From Campylobacteraceae bacterium (lineage in GTDB: Bacteria; Campylobacterota; Campylobacteria; Campylobacterales; Sulfurovaceae), in assembly GCA_027063105.1 (NCBI GenBank), contig JAMOSL010000058.1:1-14158 (forward strand): 14,158 nt of DNA, written 5' to 3'. The translations under genes were made by a program, and so were the position numbers. Shown in pieces: positions 7,271 to 14,158 of this stretch (position 1 is its first letter; every line of letters starts with the position of its first letter). The notes under the pieces were generated by a model. The model did no database searches, had not been told where the DNA came from, and saw nothing but the letters and a program-made list of their open reading frames with translations.

Positions 7271-9304
7271 ATGAAAAAAATTATATACATATCTGTGGTT
7301 TGTGCAACTTTAATCCATGCAGATGAGGTTAATTTAGGAACTATTGAAGTTGAGGCATCTTTAGAGAAAGAGGTTGTTAAAGATATTCATGGTGAAGATA
7401 TAAAATCAGCAGATATTGCAGAAGCATTATTTAAAAAATCTCCAGCTATATCTCTTAAACGCCGAAGTGGAATAGCTAATGATATAGTTATTAGAGGACA
7501 ACTTAAAGATAATATATCTGTTACAATAGATGGAGCTAAAGTTTGTGGAGCTTGTCCAAACCGTATGGATCCTCCAATTTCTCATATTTTGGCAAATAAT
7601 ATAGATTATATTTCTATTAATAAAGGTCCTTTTGATGTGGAAGAGTTTGGTTCGTTAAGTGCAGGAGTGAAAATTACTACAATTAAACCAACAAAAGATA
7701 TTCATGGAGATATTAATTTAAATGCAGGAAGCTTTGGTTACCAAAAAGGTGCATTCTCTCTAAGTGGAGGAGTTGATAAATTAAAATTTTTACTGAGTGC
7801 TTCTACTGAAAGTGGTGGACAATATGAAGATGGCAATGGAGATAATTTTGTTGGACAGATTAATAAAAATATAAAAAATAAGAAAGTTTTACCATCAACT
7901 CAATATCAGCCACAATATCAAGATATGGATGCATTTAGTAAAGATACTGTTATGGCAAAGATTTTCTGGGAGATAGCAGATAATCAAGAGTTACGATTAA
8001 GTTATACTGCAAATAGGAGTGATGATATCCTATATCCATCTTCTAAAATGGATGCTATCAGTGATGATTCTGATATTTATAATATAGAATATATTGCAAA
8101 GAATTTAGGAGAGTATTCAAAAGAGTTAAATCTTCAAGTTTATAAGACTGAAGTTACTCATCCTATGTCTACACAATATCGAATGGCATCTAAGATGATG
8201 AAATTTGAGATGACTCATGCTTTAAGTACTGATATGCAAGGTGCTAAAGTTAAAAATAGTTTCGATATAGAGAATCATACTATCATTACAGGATTGGATT
8301 ATAGTAAAAGAAATTGGGATGGAGGATATTATAAAAATAGCATACCTTTCCCAGAGGCTAAATTTCATAGCATATATGATGTAGATACAAAAAATATAGC
8401 TCTATTTATAAAAGATGAGATAAAGCTAGATAAATTAGTATTAGATATAGGTATGAGATATGACGATACAGAGATTTCAACAGGTAATATTAAATATCAA
8501 CCTAAAGATTATAATCAACTTAATGGTTATATAACAGCTAAATATAATGATGGTGATATAAAATATTTTGCAGGAGTTGGAAAATCATCAAGAGTTCCAG
8601 ATGCTAAAGAGTTATATTGGGTTGGAAGTATGGGAAATAGTGTAGGAACACCTGATTTGGAGGAGACAGTAAATTACGAGATAGATTTAGGATTTGAGAA
8701 GCAGTTTGAAGATTTTTTATTTAAGACAAAAATATTCTATAGTATATTAGATGATTATATAGCATACAACTCATCAAATAAGAAAATGATGGGTGATAAC
8801 AAAGTTTCTTATAATGCCTATGAAAATGTAGATGCTACAATGTATGGAATAGAATTAAGTGGAACTTATGTTGCTACAGAGTCAATATATTTTGATTATG
8901 GAGTATCATATCAAGTCGGGGAAAAAGATAATCCTTTAAAGGGTCAAGTTGGAATAAATATGCCTGAAATATCACCATTAAAAGCAAATTTAGCGTTGAA
9001 TTATTATTACGATGATACTCTAAATATAAGAGCAGAAGTTATTGCATCTGATAGTTGGACTGATATAGATTATGAGAATGGTGAGCAAGAGTTAGACTCT
9101 TATGCAATATTAAATTTAAAGGCTACAAAAATATTTGCCAAAGATTATGAGTTGACTATTGGTATAGATAATGTTTTAGATGAAACTTATACTGTATCAA
9201 ATACATATAATGATTTAATTTTATTAGCTGTTCCAAATAATCAAGTAATGCTATTAAACGAACCTGCTAGATATTTCTATGCAAATTTAAGATATAAATT
9301 TTAA
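7271..9304 (+). CDS. TonB-dependent outer-membrane receptor, OprC-like (copper type)
   Basis: This is a 677-residue ligand-gated porin using TonB energy. The ATG at 7271 is chosen over GTG at 7259: it gives a normal signal peptide (MKKIIY..., cleavage near LIHA-DEV), and GTGAGA is upstream. The plug (about 20-140) has the short N-terminal stretch LGTIEVEA, the IRGQ and VTIDGAKV segments, CGACPNRMDPP, and KGPFDVEEFGSLSAGVKI. The rest is the beta barrel, ending in RYFYANLRYKF with the terminal Phe of outer-membrane proteins. The plug signature CPNRM (C95, M99) and the later HPM (H297, M299) match the CxxxM and HxM ligand pattern reported for the Pseudomonas copper receptor OprC. Copper as substrate is therefore favoured, though iron-siderophore or cobalamin uptake cannot be excluded by reading alone. 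A methionine-rich patch follows HPM. Confidence 0.88.
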   Translation: MKKIIYISVVCATLIHADEVNLGTIEVEASLEKEVVKDIHGEDIKSADIAEALFKKSPAISLKRRSGIANDIVIRGQLKDNISVTIDGAKVCGACPNRMDPPISHILANNIDYISINKGPFDVEEFGSLSAGVKITTIKPTKDIHGDINLNAGSFGYQKGAFSLSGGVDKLKFLLSASTESGGQYEDGNGDNFVGQINKNIKNKKVLPSTQYQPQYQDMDAFSKDTVMAKIFWEIADNQELRLSYTANRSDDILYPSSKMDAISDDSDIYNIEYIAKNLGEYSKELNLQVYKTEVTHPMSTQYRMASKMMKFEMTHALSTDMQGAKVKNSFDIENHTIITGLDYSKRNWDGGYYKNSIPFPEAKFHSIYDVDTKNIALFIKDEIKLDKLVLDIGMRYDDTEISTGNIKYQPKDYNQLNGYITAKYNDGDIKYFAGVGKSSRVPDAKELYWVGSMGNSVGTPDLEETVNYEIDLGFEKQFEDFLFKTKIFYSILDDYIAYNSSNKKMMGDNKVSYNAYENVDATMYGIELSGTYVATESIYFDYGVSYQVGEKDNPLKGQVGINMPEISPLKANLALNYYYDDTLNIRAEVIASDSWTDIDYENGEQELDSYAILNLKATKIFAKDYELTIGIDNVLDETYTVSNTYNDLILLAVPNNQVMLLNEPARYFYANLRYKF

Positions 9305-9322
9305 AAATAAGGACATCAAGGG

Positions 9323-9336
9323 TACAATACGATAAT
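9323..9336 (+). promoter_or_regulatory. Probable -10 region of gltX
   Basis: TACAAT at 9323-9328 and GATAAT at 9331-9336 are each one base from TATAAT and lie 27 and 19 bases before the gltX ATG. Either could act as the -10 box. The Shine-Dalgarno TAAGG is at 9343-9347. No terminator hairpin is visible between the receptor gene and gltX, so read-through is possible. Confidence 0.4.
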
Positions 9337-9354
9337 TCTTTTTAAGGTTTAATT

Positions 9355-10746
9355 ATGAAAGTAACTCGTTTTGCACCCTCTCCAACAGGGTATTTACATA
9401 TTGGTGGGCTTCGTACAGCTCTTTTCTCTTGGTTATCTGCTAAAAACACTAATGGTGATTTTTTATTGAGAATAGAAGATACTGATTTATCTCGGAATTC
9501 TGATGAAGCTCTTAAAGCTATTATTAAAGCTTTTGATTGGGTAGGATTGGATTATAACGGTAAGGTAATATATCAATCTAAAAGATTTGATATATATAAA
9601 CAATATATTGAGCAATTACTAGCTAATGGTAAAGCGTATAAGTGTTATATGAGTAAAGAAGAACTAACAGCACTTAGAGAAGAACAGATGGCAAAAAAAG
9701 AGAGAGCTAGATATGATGGGAGATATAGAGATTTTGATGGAACACCACCAGAAGGAATTGAACCAGTAATTCGTATTAAAGCCCCTTTAGATGGTAATAT
9801 TATTTTTGATGATGGCGTTAAAGGTGAGATTTGTATAGCTTCAAGTGAAGTTGATGATTTTGTTATTGCAAGAAGTGATGGAGTTCCAACTTATAACTTT
9901 GTTGTGGCTATTGATGACTCCTTAATGGGTTTAACGGATGTAATTAGAGGAGATGACCACTTATATAATACTCCAAAGCAAATTGTTGTATATAATGCTT
10001 TAGGATTTGATATTCCAAATTTTTATCATGTTGCTATGATAAATAATGAGAATGGTAAGAAATTATCAAAAAGAGATGGTGCAACAGATGTTATGGATTA
10101 TAAATCACAAGGTTTTTTACCAGAAGCATTATTAAATTTCTTAGTTAGATTAGGCTGGAGTCATGGAGACCAAGAGATTTTTTCTTTAGATGAAATGATA
10201 GCCTTATTTAATCCAAAGAATATTAATAAGAGTTCATCTAGTTATAACTTAGATAAGCTTTTATGGTTAAATTCCCATTATATAAAAAATATGCCAAGTA
10301 ATAAACTAGTAACGCTTTTAAAAGATTATGGAGTATTTATTAATGGACATGATAAAATAGAAATTTTATTAGATGCAACTAGAGAGAGAGCTAAAACGCT
10401 AGTTGAATTAGCAGAACAAATAACTTTAATTTTAAATGCACCTACTGAATATAATCCTAAAAATGCAAAAAAAGCCTTTAAAGGTGATGCAAAAGATATA
10501 CTAAATGATTTTGCAATTATGTTAAAAGATGCTAAAAATCTTCATCTTCCAACAGATTATCATAAAATTTTAGAAAAAATTGTAGAAAAGAGAGAAATAG
10601 GATTTGGAAAGATAGGACAACCACTAAGAGTAGCTCTATTAGGAAGTATGACAGGTTCAGGATTAGATGAAATTATGGCAATTATTGGAGTTGACGAGAC
10701 TATTAGTAGAATAAATAGTGCGATATTATTTATTAAAACTGAATGA
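9355..10746 (+). CDS. gltX: Glutamate-tRNA ligase
   Basis: The enzyme is a class I aminoacyl-tRNA synthetase attaching glutamate to tRNA. The HIGH-type motif is PSPTGYLHIGG (8-18), the KMSKS-type motif is KLSKR (236-240), and RIEDTD (39-44) is typical of GluRS. The 463-residue length is complete, with a helical C-terminal anticodon-binding part and the family-like GQPLRVALLG near residue 422. Only one cysteine lies in the connective region, so the zinc-binding site of some GluRS is absent. Many Campylobacterota carry two GluRS, one of them charging tRNA-Gln for later amidation; which of the two this is cannot be told here. The start ATG has TAAGG 7 bases upstream. The 3' end overlaps the longest frame of the next gene. 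Confidence 0.95.
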   Translation: MKVTRFAPSPTGYLHIGGLRTALFSWLSAKNTNGDFLLRIEDTDLSRNSDEALKAIIKAFDWVGLDYNGKVIYQSKRFDIYKQYIEQLLANGKAYKCYMSKEELTALREEQMAKKERARYDGRYRDFDGTPPEGIEPVIRIKAPLDGNIIFDDGVKGEICIASSEVDDFVIARSDGVPTYNFVVAIDDSLMGLTDVIRGDDHLYNTPKQIVVYNALGFDIPNFYHVAMINNENGKKLSKRDGATDVMDYKSQGFLPEALLNFLVRLGWSHGDQEIFSLDEMIALFNPKNINKSSSSYNLDKLLWLNSHYIKNMPSNKLVTLLKDYGVFINGHDKIEILLDATRERAKTLVELAEQITLILNAPTEYNPKNAKKAFKGDAKDILNDFAIMLKDAKNLHLPTDYHKILEKIVEKREIGFGKIGQPLRVALLGSMTGSGLDEIMAIIGVDETISRINSAILFIKTE

Positions 10747-11917
10747 GAATAGTCTTATTTTGAGAAAATTTAGAGATAGTATACTTAGAGGTAGATACTT
10801 TGATATTAATAGTAAAGATAGATTAAAGACAATAGTTATAAATCTATTAATGCTTTCGGCTATATTTATTATGATAATTGATGTATTTGGTAGCTTGAGA
10901 GAAGGATATATAGCCATATCTATTATAGAAAGTTCTTCTGCCATAATATTATTTATCACTTATATTCTATTTTTTAACACTATATCATTACAAAATTCTA
11001 TTTATATCACTATTATAGTAATCGGCTTTCTATTTATTATCTCATTAACTATTCCTGCTGAAAACCCTGAATTAGTATTCTTTTGGTTACCAACGCTATC
11101 TATTCATATTTTCTTTTTTTTAGGTACAAAAGTAGGTACTAAGTGGACTATAGGCATCGTTTTTACTCTTATACTAACAACATTAAATGGGCATTTTGCT
11201 TGGATAAAACCTCTTTATAGTGTTGATTTATTAGCTCAAGTAACTATAGGATATATCACAATTTCATATCTGATGTATATTCTAGAAAAAGAGAGACAAA
11301 GATATGAGGATATATTGCTAAGAACTAAGATAGAAAAAGATATTTTATTAAAAGAGGTACATCATCGTACCAAAAATAATATGCAAATTATCATAAGCTT
11401 ACTAGATATGCAATCAGATATATTAGATGATAGTAAGTGTTCAAGTATACTAAAATCAAATGTAGATAGATTAAAGGCTATGAGTTATCTACACGAATAT
11501 CTTTATAATGGATTAGAGTATGATAAAATAAATTTGAAAATCTATCTAAAAAGAGTTATAGGTAATTTACAACTTTTTACAGCTCATATAATATCTTTTA
11601 GTAGTGAGAAAATTATATTAAATTTAAATTATTCAACAACTATCGCTCTTATTTTAAATGAAATAATCACAAATTCTATACAACATGCTTATAATATTAA
11701 TGAAATAGGTAAAATAGATGTTAGAATATCAATAATAAATAAGCAATATATTATAATAATTCAAGATTATGGTATTGGATTTGATAATACCCAAGAGAGA
11801 GATACTCTAGGTATGGTATTAATATATGATCTATTACATAAATTACCAAATAGTATAATAGAAGTAATAAGTAATAATGGTACAAAGATAAAAATTATAT
11901 TTGATAAAGAATTCTAA
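10718..11917 (+). CDS. Membrane histidine kinase, HisKA_2 type
   Basis: The product has up to 399 residues. About six hydrophobic helices fill residues 36-188 with only short loops, so the sensor is membrane-embedded and has no large periplasmic domain. A short coiled linker (about 189-210) leads to the HisKA_2 phosphoacceptor motif EVHHRTKNNMQII (213-225; H215/H216). The ATPase domain follows, with the N box LNEIITNSIQHAY (313-325) and the G1 box DYGIGFD (350-356). The G2 region is short, as usual in this group. The start is uncertain: GTG at 10718 overlaps gltX by 29 bases and lacks a good ribosome binding site, while TTG at 10760 would avoid the overlap and still keep all helices. The stop overlaps the regulator's start by one base (TAATG), so the pair is co-translated. 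The signal sensed is unknown. Confidence 0.85.
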   Translation: MRYYLLKLNENSLILRKFRDSILRGRYFDINSKDRLKTIVINLLMLSAIFIMIIDVFGSLREGYIAISIIESSSAIILFITYILFFNTISLQNSIYITIIVIGFLFIISLTIPAENPELVFFWLPTLSIHIFFFLGTKVGTKWTIGIVFTLILTTLNGHFAWIKPLYSVDLLAQVTIGYITISYLMYILEKERQRYEDILLRTKIEKDILLKEVHHRTKNNMQIIISLLDMQSDILDDSKCSSILKSNVDRLKAMSYLHEYLYNGLEYDKINLKIYLKRVIGNLQLFTAHIISFSSEKIILNLNYSTTIALILNEIITNSIQHAYNINEIGKIDVRISIINKQYIIIIQDYGIGFDNTQERDTLGMVLIYDLLHKLPNSIIEVISNNGTKIKIIFDKEF

Positions 11918-12612
11918 TGACACCAAAAAAAATATTAATAGTAGAAGATGAATTAATTACCCAACGATATATAAAAATTACTCTAAAAAAAATGGGTGTA
12001 GAGAATTTTGAGTCTGCTATGAGTGCGATAGAAGCTATACAATTACTTAAAGAATCCTCTTTCAATATGATACTTATGGATATTAATATAAAAGGTCAAA
12101 TTGATGGAATAACTTTAGCTAAAAGTATTTTACAAGATATAAATATTCCCATAATATTTATATCAGCATATAATGATGATGCAACTATTGATGAGATATT
12201 AGAGTTTTCTTCAGATGGATTCATTAGTAAGCCTTTTACCAGTAAAGATTTAGAGATAACCATCAAGATGTCATATAAAAATTTTGTAAATAGAAATCAG
12301 ATACAAAATAGTAAAGTTACTAATAGAGATATTATATTAAATAATGAATATACCTTTTCTCTAAAAAAAATCATTCTCTATCATAATAATAGAGAGATAG
12401 AGTTAACATTAAATCAATTAAAATTAATAGAGGCATTAGTAGAAAATATAAACAATACTGTATCTATAGAACATCTTAAATCAACAATATGGTACGAAAA
12501 AAATATCTCTAATTCTGCTCTAAGAACACTCATCTATTCTATAAGAAAATTAGCACCAACATTAAAAATTATAAGTCATAGTAAAATAGGATATTGCATA
12601 AAAAATAGATAA
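11917..12612 (+). CDS. OmpR-type response regulator (REC plus winged helix)
   Basis: The protein has 231 residues. The receiver domain (about 4-120) shows the acidic pocket E10-D11, phosphoacceptor D55 in ILMDINI, S83 in FISAY and K105 in SKPF. A winged-helix Trans_reg_C domain follows (about 140-231), with ELTLNQLKLIEALVEN as its first helix region and SNSALRTLIYSIRKL as the recognition-helix region; the ending SKIGYCIKN is the usual wing hairpin (IxTxxxxGYxL type). It is therefore a DNA-binding transcription factor. It overlaps the kinase gene by one base and is almost certainly phosphorylated by it. The next gene, 62 bases downstream, has a tandem 11-bp direct repeat in its promoter that fits this class of regulator, so it is the first target to suspect. 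Confidence 0.9.
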   Translation: MTPKKILIVEDELITQRYIKITLKKMGVENFESAMSAIEAIQLLKESSFNMILMDINIKGQIDGITLAKSILQDINIPIIFISAYNDDATIDEILEFSSDGFISKPFTSKDLEITIKMSYKNFVNRNQIQNSKVTNRDIILNNEYTFSLKKIILYHNNREIELTLNQLKLIEALVENINNTVSIEHLKSTIWYEKNISNSALRTLIYSIRKLAPTLKIISHSKIGYCIKNR

Positions 12613-12634
12613 TTTTGACTTTTTTTTGACTTTT
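12613..12634 (+). repeat. Tandem 11-bp direct repeat, probable OmpR-family operator
   Basis: Two perfect, immediately adjacent copies of TTTTGACTTTT lie at 12613-12623 and 12624-12634, directly after the response regulator stop. OmpR/PhoB-type regulators bind as head-to-tail dimers to direct repeats with a period of about 11 bp. Each copy also contains TTGACT, a good -35 hexamer (12615-12620 and 12626-12631), so the regulator could replace or recruit at the -35. Regulation is inferred from geometry and position. Confidence 0.5.
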
Positions 12635-12640
12635 TTTGTG

Positions 12641-12651
12641 TATGATATAAG
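12641..12651 (+). promoter_or_regulatory. -10 region of the DUF4214/Lcl gene promoter
   Basis: TATGATATAAG contains two overlapping -10 candidates: TATGAT (12641-12646), 20 bases after the first TTGACT, and TATAAG (12646-12651), 14 bases after the second. Neither spacing is the ideal 17, as is common in activator-dependent promoters. The strong Shine-Dalgarno AAGGAG follows at 12663-12668. Confidence 0.45.
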
Positions 12652-12674
12652 TATATTAAAAAAAGGAGATGATG

Positions 12675-13922
12675 ATGAAATTGGTTAAATTGATATTTAT
12701 TATATCTATTATTACGACCTCTGTTTTTGCAGATAGAGGTCAAGTAGAGGGATTTGTGGAACGGTTTTATGTAACTGTTTTAGATAGAGATTCAGAAAAG
12801 GCTGGACTTGATTATTGGAGTGATAATCTTATGAGTGGTTCTGAGGCAGGAGCAGATATTGCTAGAGGATTCATATTTAGTGAAGAATTTACAAGTAGGG
12901 CAACTACGAATGAAGCTTTCTTATATGTATTGTATAGAGCATTTTTTAATAGAGAGCCTGATAGTGGTGGTTTTAATGACTGGACAAATCATTTAAATAG
13001 TGGGAAAGATAGAAGTTTTATTTTAGATGGTTTTTTATATTCAGATGAATTTAGTAATCTTTGTAAAGAGTATGGGATAGAGCCTACAGAAAGAATTCCT
13101 CAAGAGCGTCATAGTTATACGAGGAATAGTAATGATACAGTTACAGATAATATTACAGGACTTATATGGCAAGATAATGAAGAGGCAACAGGTGATAGTA
13201 ATCTAAAAACTTGGAAAGCATCGGTAGATTATTGTAGTAATCTTGATTTTGCAGGTTCTACAAATTGGAGACTGCCAACAATAGATGAGTTAGTTTATAT
13301 TGCAGATAAGAGTAAATCTTCACCTTCTATAGATAGTTCATTTAATTATATATATAATGCTTATAATTATTATTATAGCTATTGGAGTTCTACTCCTACT
13401 AATAATGCTTATCTCTCTGAAGGGGCATGGGTTGTTTCATTTTATAATGGAGATGATAATACTAGGTGGACATCTGAATACGATATTGCAAGTATTAGAT
13501 GTGTTACAGGTGAACAAGTAGTTTCAAAATCAGATAGATTTACTAGAGATAATATTATACAAATAGTAACAGATAGTCAAACTAATTTACAATGGCAAGA
13601 TGATAATGCTGTAACTAGTGAAAATAATAAAAGAACTTGGGGAGATGCACTAAATTATTGTAAAGAACTTACTTTAGGTAGTAGAGATGATTGGAGATTA
13701 CCAAATTTTCATGAACTATATTCTGTAGCTGATAGAAGTAAGTTTAATCCTGCAATATATGATAATTCATTTTTAAATACACTTTCTATTGGTTATTGGT
13801 CGTCTACTAAGAATATTGTAAATAATGATTATGCATGGGTTGTAGATTTTACTAATGGTAGTGATTTTTCAAGCACTAAGGCTCATAGTACTTCTGTTCG
13901 TTGTGTTAGAGGTGGATTGTAG
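12675..13922 (+). CDS. Exported DUF4214 protein with two Lcl/DUF1566 domains
   Basis: The start is the third of three tandem ATGs (12669, 12672, 12675); the last is best placed from AAGGAG (12663-12668) and gives 415 residues. A signal peptide covers about 1-19 (ending VFA-D). DUF4214 follows in two repeats: RFYVTVLDRDSEKAGLDYW (30-48) to SEEF (69-72), and LYRAFFNREPDSGGFNDW (86-103) to SDEF (123-126). Two Lcl C-terminal/DUF1566 domains come next. The first has TGLIWQD, C187, NWRLPTIDEL (197-206), YWSST (236-240) and C276; the second has NLQWQD, C329, DWRLPNFHEL (339-348), YWSST (374-378) and C410. This fold is C-type-lectin-like and each domain keeps a cysteine pair. The protein is probably secreted or surface-exposed and binds a ligand or matrix; the exact role is unknown. 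No enzyme motif is seen. A transposon end abuts its stop codon. Confidence 0.82.
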   Translation: MKLVKLIFIISIITTSVFADRGQVEGFVERFYVTVLDRDSEKAGLDYWSDNLMSGSEAGADIARGFIFSEEFTSRATTNEAFLYVLYRAFFNREPDSGGFNDWTNHLNSGKDRSFILDGFLYSDEFSNLCKEYGIEPTERIPQERHSYTRNSNDTVTDNITGLIWQDNEEATGDSNLKTWKASVDYCSNLDFAGSTNWRLPTIDELVYIADKSKSSPSIDSSFNYIYNAYNYYYSYWSSTPTNNAYLSEGAWVVSFYNGDDNTRWTSEYDIASIRCVTGEQVVSKSDRFTRDNIIQIVTDSQTNLQWQDDNAVTSENNKRTWGDALNYCKELTLGSRDDWRLPNFHELYSVADRSKFNPAIYDNSFLNTLSIGYWSSTKNIVNNDYAWVVDFTNGSDFSSTKAHSTSVRCVRGGL

Positions 13923-14071
13923 TTAATTGCTAATCCATTCCCAATATTTTCGGAACCGATGCTTTAGCTTCGGCCATTGGTGAGGCTGAAGCAATCAATT
14001 CCGAAGAATATCTACTTATCTCTTGATTAAATACGCCACATTCGCAAGAATATGGTCCCGTATAAGGTTCA
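13923..14071 (-). ncRNA. Probable TnpB guide RNA (omega/reRNA) and element right end
   Basis: These bases lie between the stop codon of the tnpB-like fragment and the stop of the DUF4214/Lcl gene, and have no convincing reading frame. TnpB guide RNAs are transcribed across the tnpB 3' end and the element's right end, with the guide lying just outside the element. The strong imperfect hairpin inside is consistent with the scaffold. The right boundary must lie close to 13923-13940; I cannot fix it without related copies. If the RNA continues past the end, its guide would be the complement of the last codons of the neighbouring gene. Confidence 0.45.
13951..14003 (-). repeat. Long imperfect hairpin at the element's right end
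   Basis: The arms CGGAA (13951-13955) and TTCCG (13999-14003) pair perfectly. The pairing continues inward through GAT/ATC, GCTT/AAGC and AGC/GCT, with a single bulged A at 13993 and a few mismatches, to a loop near 13973-13980, about 20 pairs in all. On the minus-strand transcript two of the mismatches become G-U pairs while two or three others become A-C mismatches. Such subterminal hairpins serve Y1 transposases and TnpB guide RNA scaffolds. It is not followed by a T tract in a way that suggests a simple terminator. Confidence 0.6.
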
Positions 14072-14158
14072 AGCTACCTTATTTAGTTGTTTTAGCAAAA
14101 TTCCTCTTGCTCCATTTATATCTCTATCCACAATAATCTTACCATCAGTAATAGATTT
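14069..14158 (-). CDS. tnpB: TnpB-like RNA-guided nuclease, C-terminal end (partial)
   Basis: The minus strand is open from the window edge for 29 codons to TGA at 14071-14069. The stretch IIVDRDINGARGILLKQL matches the RuvC-III segment of TnpB/OrfB proteins, where the first Asp of DRDxNGARxILL is a catalytic residue. TnpB is an RNA-guided DNA endonuclease carried by IS200/IS605 and IS607 elements. In most TnpB proteins a CxxC zinc knuckle lies 5-8 residues before this Asp; here that place reads ITDG without cysteine. The rest of the gene lies outside the window, so whether the nuclease is intact, and whether a TnpA gene accompanies it, cannot be told. Confidence 0.72.
   Translation of the reverse strand, partial: KSITDGKIIVDRDINGARGILLKQLNKVA

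Noticed and set aside
10726..10959. Minus-strand open frame of 77 codons within the kinase gene start
   Set aside because: It lies wholly antisense to the start of the histidine kinase gene, has no ribosome binding site and shows only the hydrophobic composition expected from the opposite strand of membrane helices.
12675..13922. Complete diversity-generating retroelement
   Set aside because: Only a lectin-like candidate target is present. There is no reverse transcriptase, accessory gene or template repeat in the window.
13930..14067. Minus-strand open stretch of 45 codons containing an SCECG motif after the tnpB stop
   Set aside because: It looks a little like a zinc knuckle in another frame, but it runs through the hairpin, has no start codon with a ribosome binding site, and a stop lies just upstream in the same frame, so a simple frameshifted tnpB tail is not supported.
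1..14158. CRISPR array, rRNA or tRNA genes
   Set aside because: No regularly spaced repeats, and no tRNA cloverleaf or rRNA segment was recognised on either strand; the intergenic spaces are too short.

Overview
The window is AT-rich, with genes packed head to tail, several TTG start codons backed by Shine-Dalgarno sequences, and TATAAT-like -10 boxes in T-rich surroundings. With the gene types present, this suggests a chromosomal segment of a Campylobacterota (epsilonproteobacterial) species of the Sulfurimonas/Sulfurovum/Arcobacter kind. That placement is inferred from style and content; no marker gene proves it.

Left part (1-4781, all +): the tail of an unknown gene, a single-domain rhodanese, a small single-pass membrane protein, and the ferrous iron transport pair feoB-feoA. 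FeoB precedes FeoA, and the two genes abut. The feoB leader holds a candidate Fur box, a -10 box and an inverted repeat reaching into the ribosome binding site. purT (formate-dependent purine synthesis) follows and overlaps a small exported thioredoxin-fold protein.

Middle (4778-10746): a SuhB-type inositol monophosphatase on the minus strand, convergent with the thioredoxin gene and divergent from a catalase-like lipoprotein gene. Then come riboflavin synthase (ribE), a TonB-dependent outer-membrane receptor and a glutamyl-tRNA synthetase (gltX). The receptor carries the CxxxM and HxM elements known from the copper receptor OprC, so it is better read as a copper receptor than a siderophore receptor.

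Right part (10718-13922): a membrane histidine kinase of the HisKA_2 type, overlapping gltX, and an OmpR-type response regulator overlapping the kinase by one base. Next is an exported protein with DUF4214 repeats followed by two Lcl/DUF1566 (C-type-lectin-like) domains. Its promoter region holds two perfect, immediately adjacent copies of an 11-bp word, the arrangement OmpR/PhoB-type regulators bind. The likely circuit is kinase to regulator to secreted lectin-like protein.

Right edge (13923-14158): the 3' end of an IS200/IS605- or IS607-type element on the minus strand. It consists of the last 29 codons of a TnpB-like protein and then a non-coding tail with a long imperfect hairpin, the place where TnpB guide RNAs (omega/reRNA) are encoded. 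The element end lies directly against the stop codon of the lectin-like gene. The most unusual items are the copper-type receptor, the regulator/direct-repeat/lectin-protein module and the TnpB/guide-RNA end. No complete new defence or mobile system is visible.
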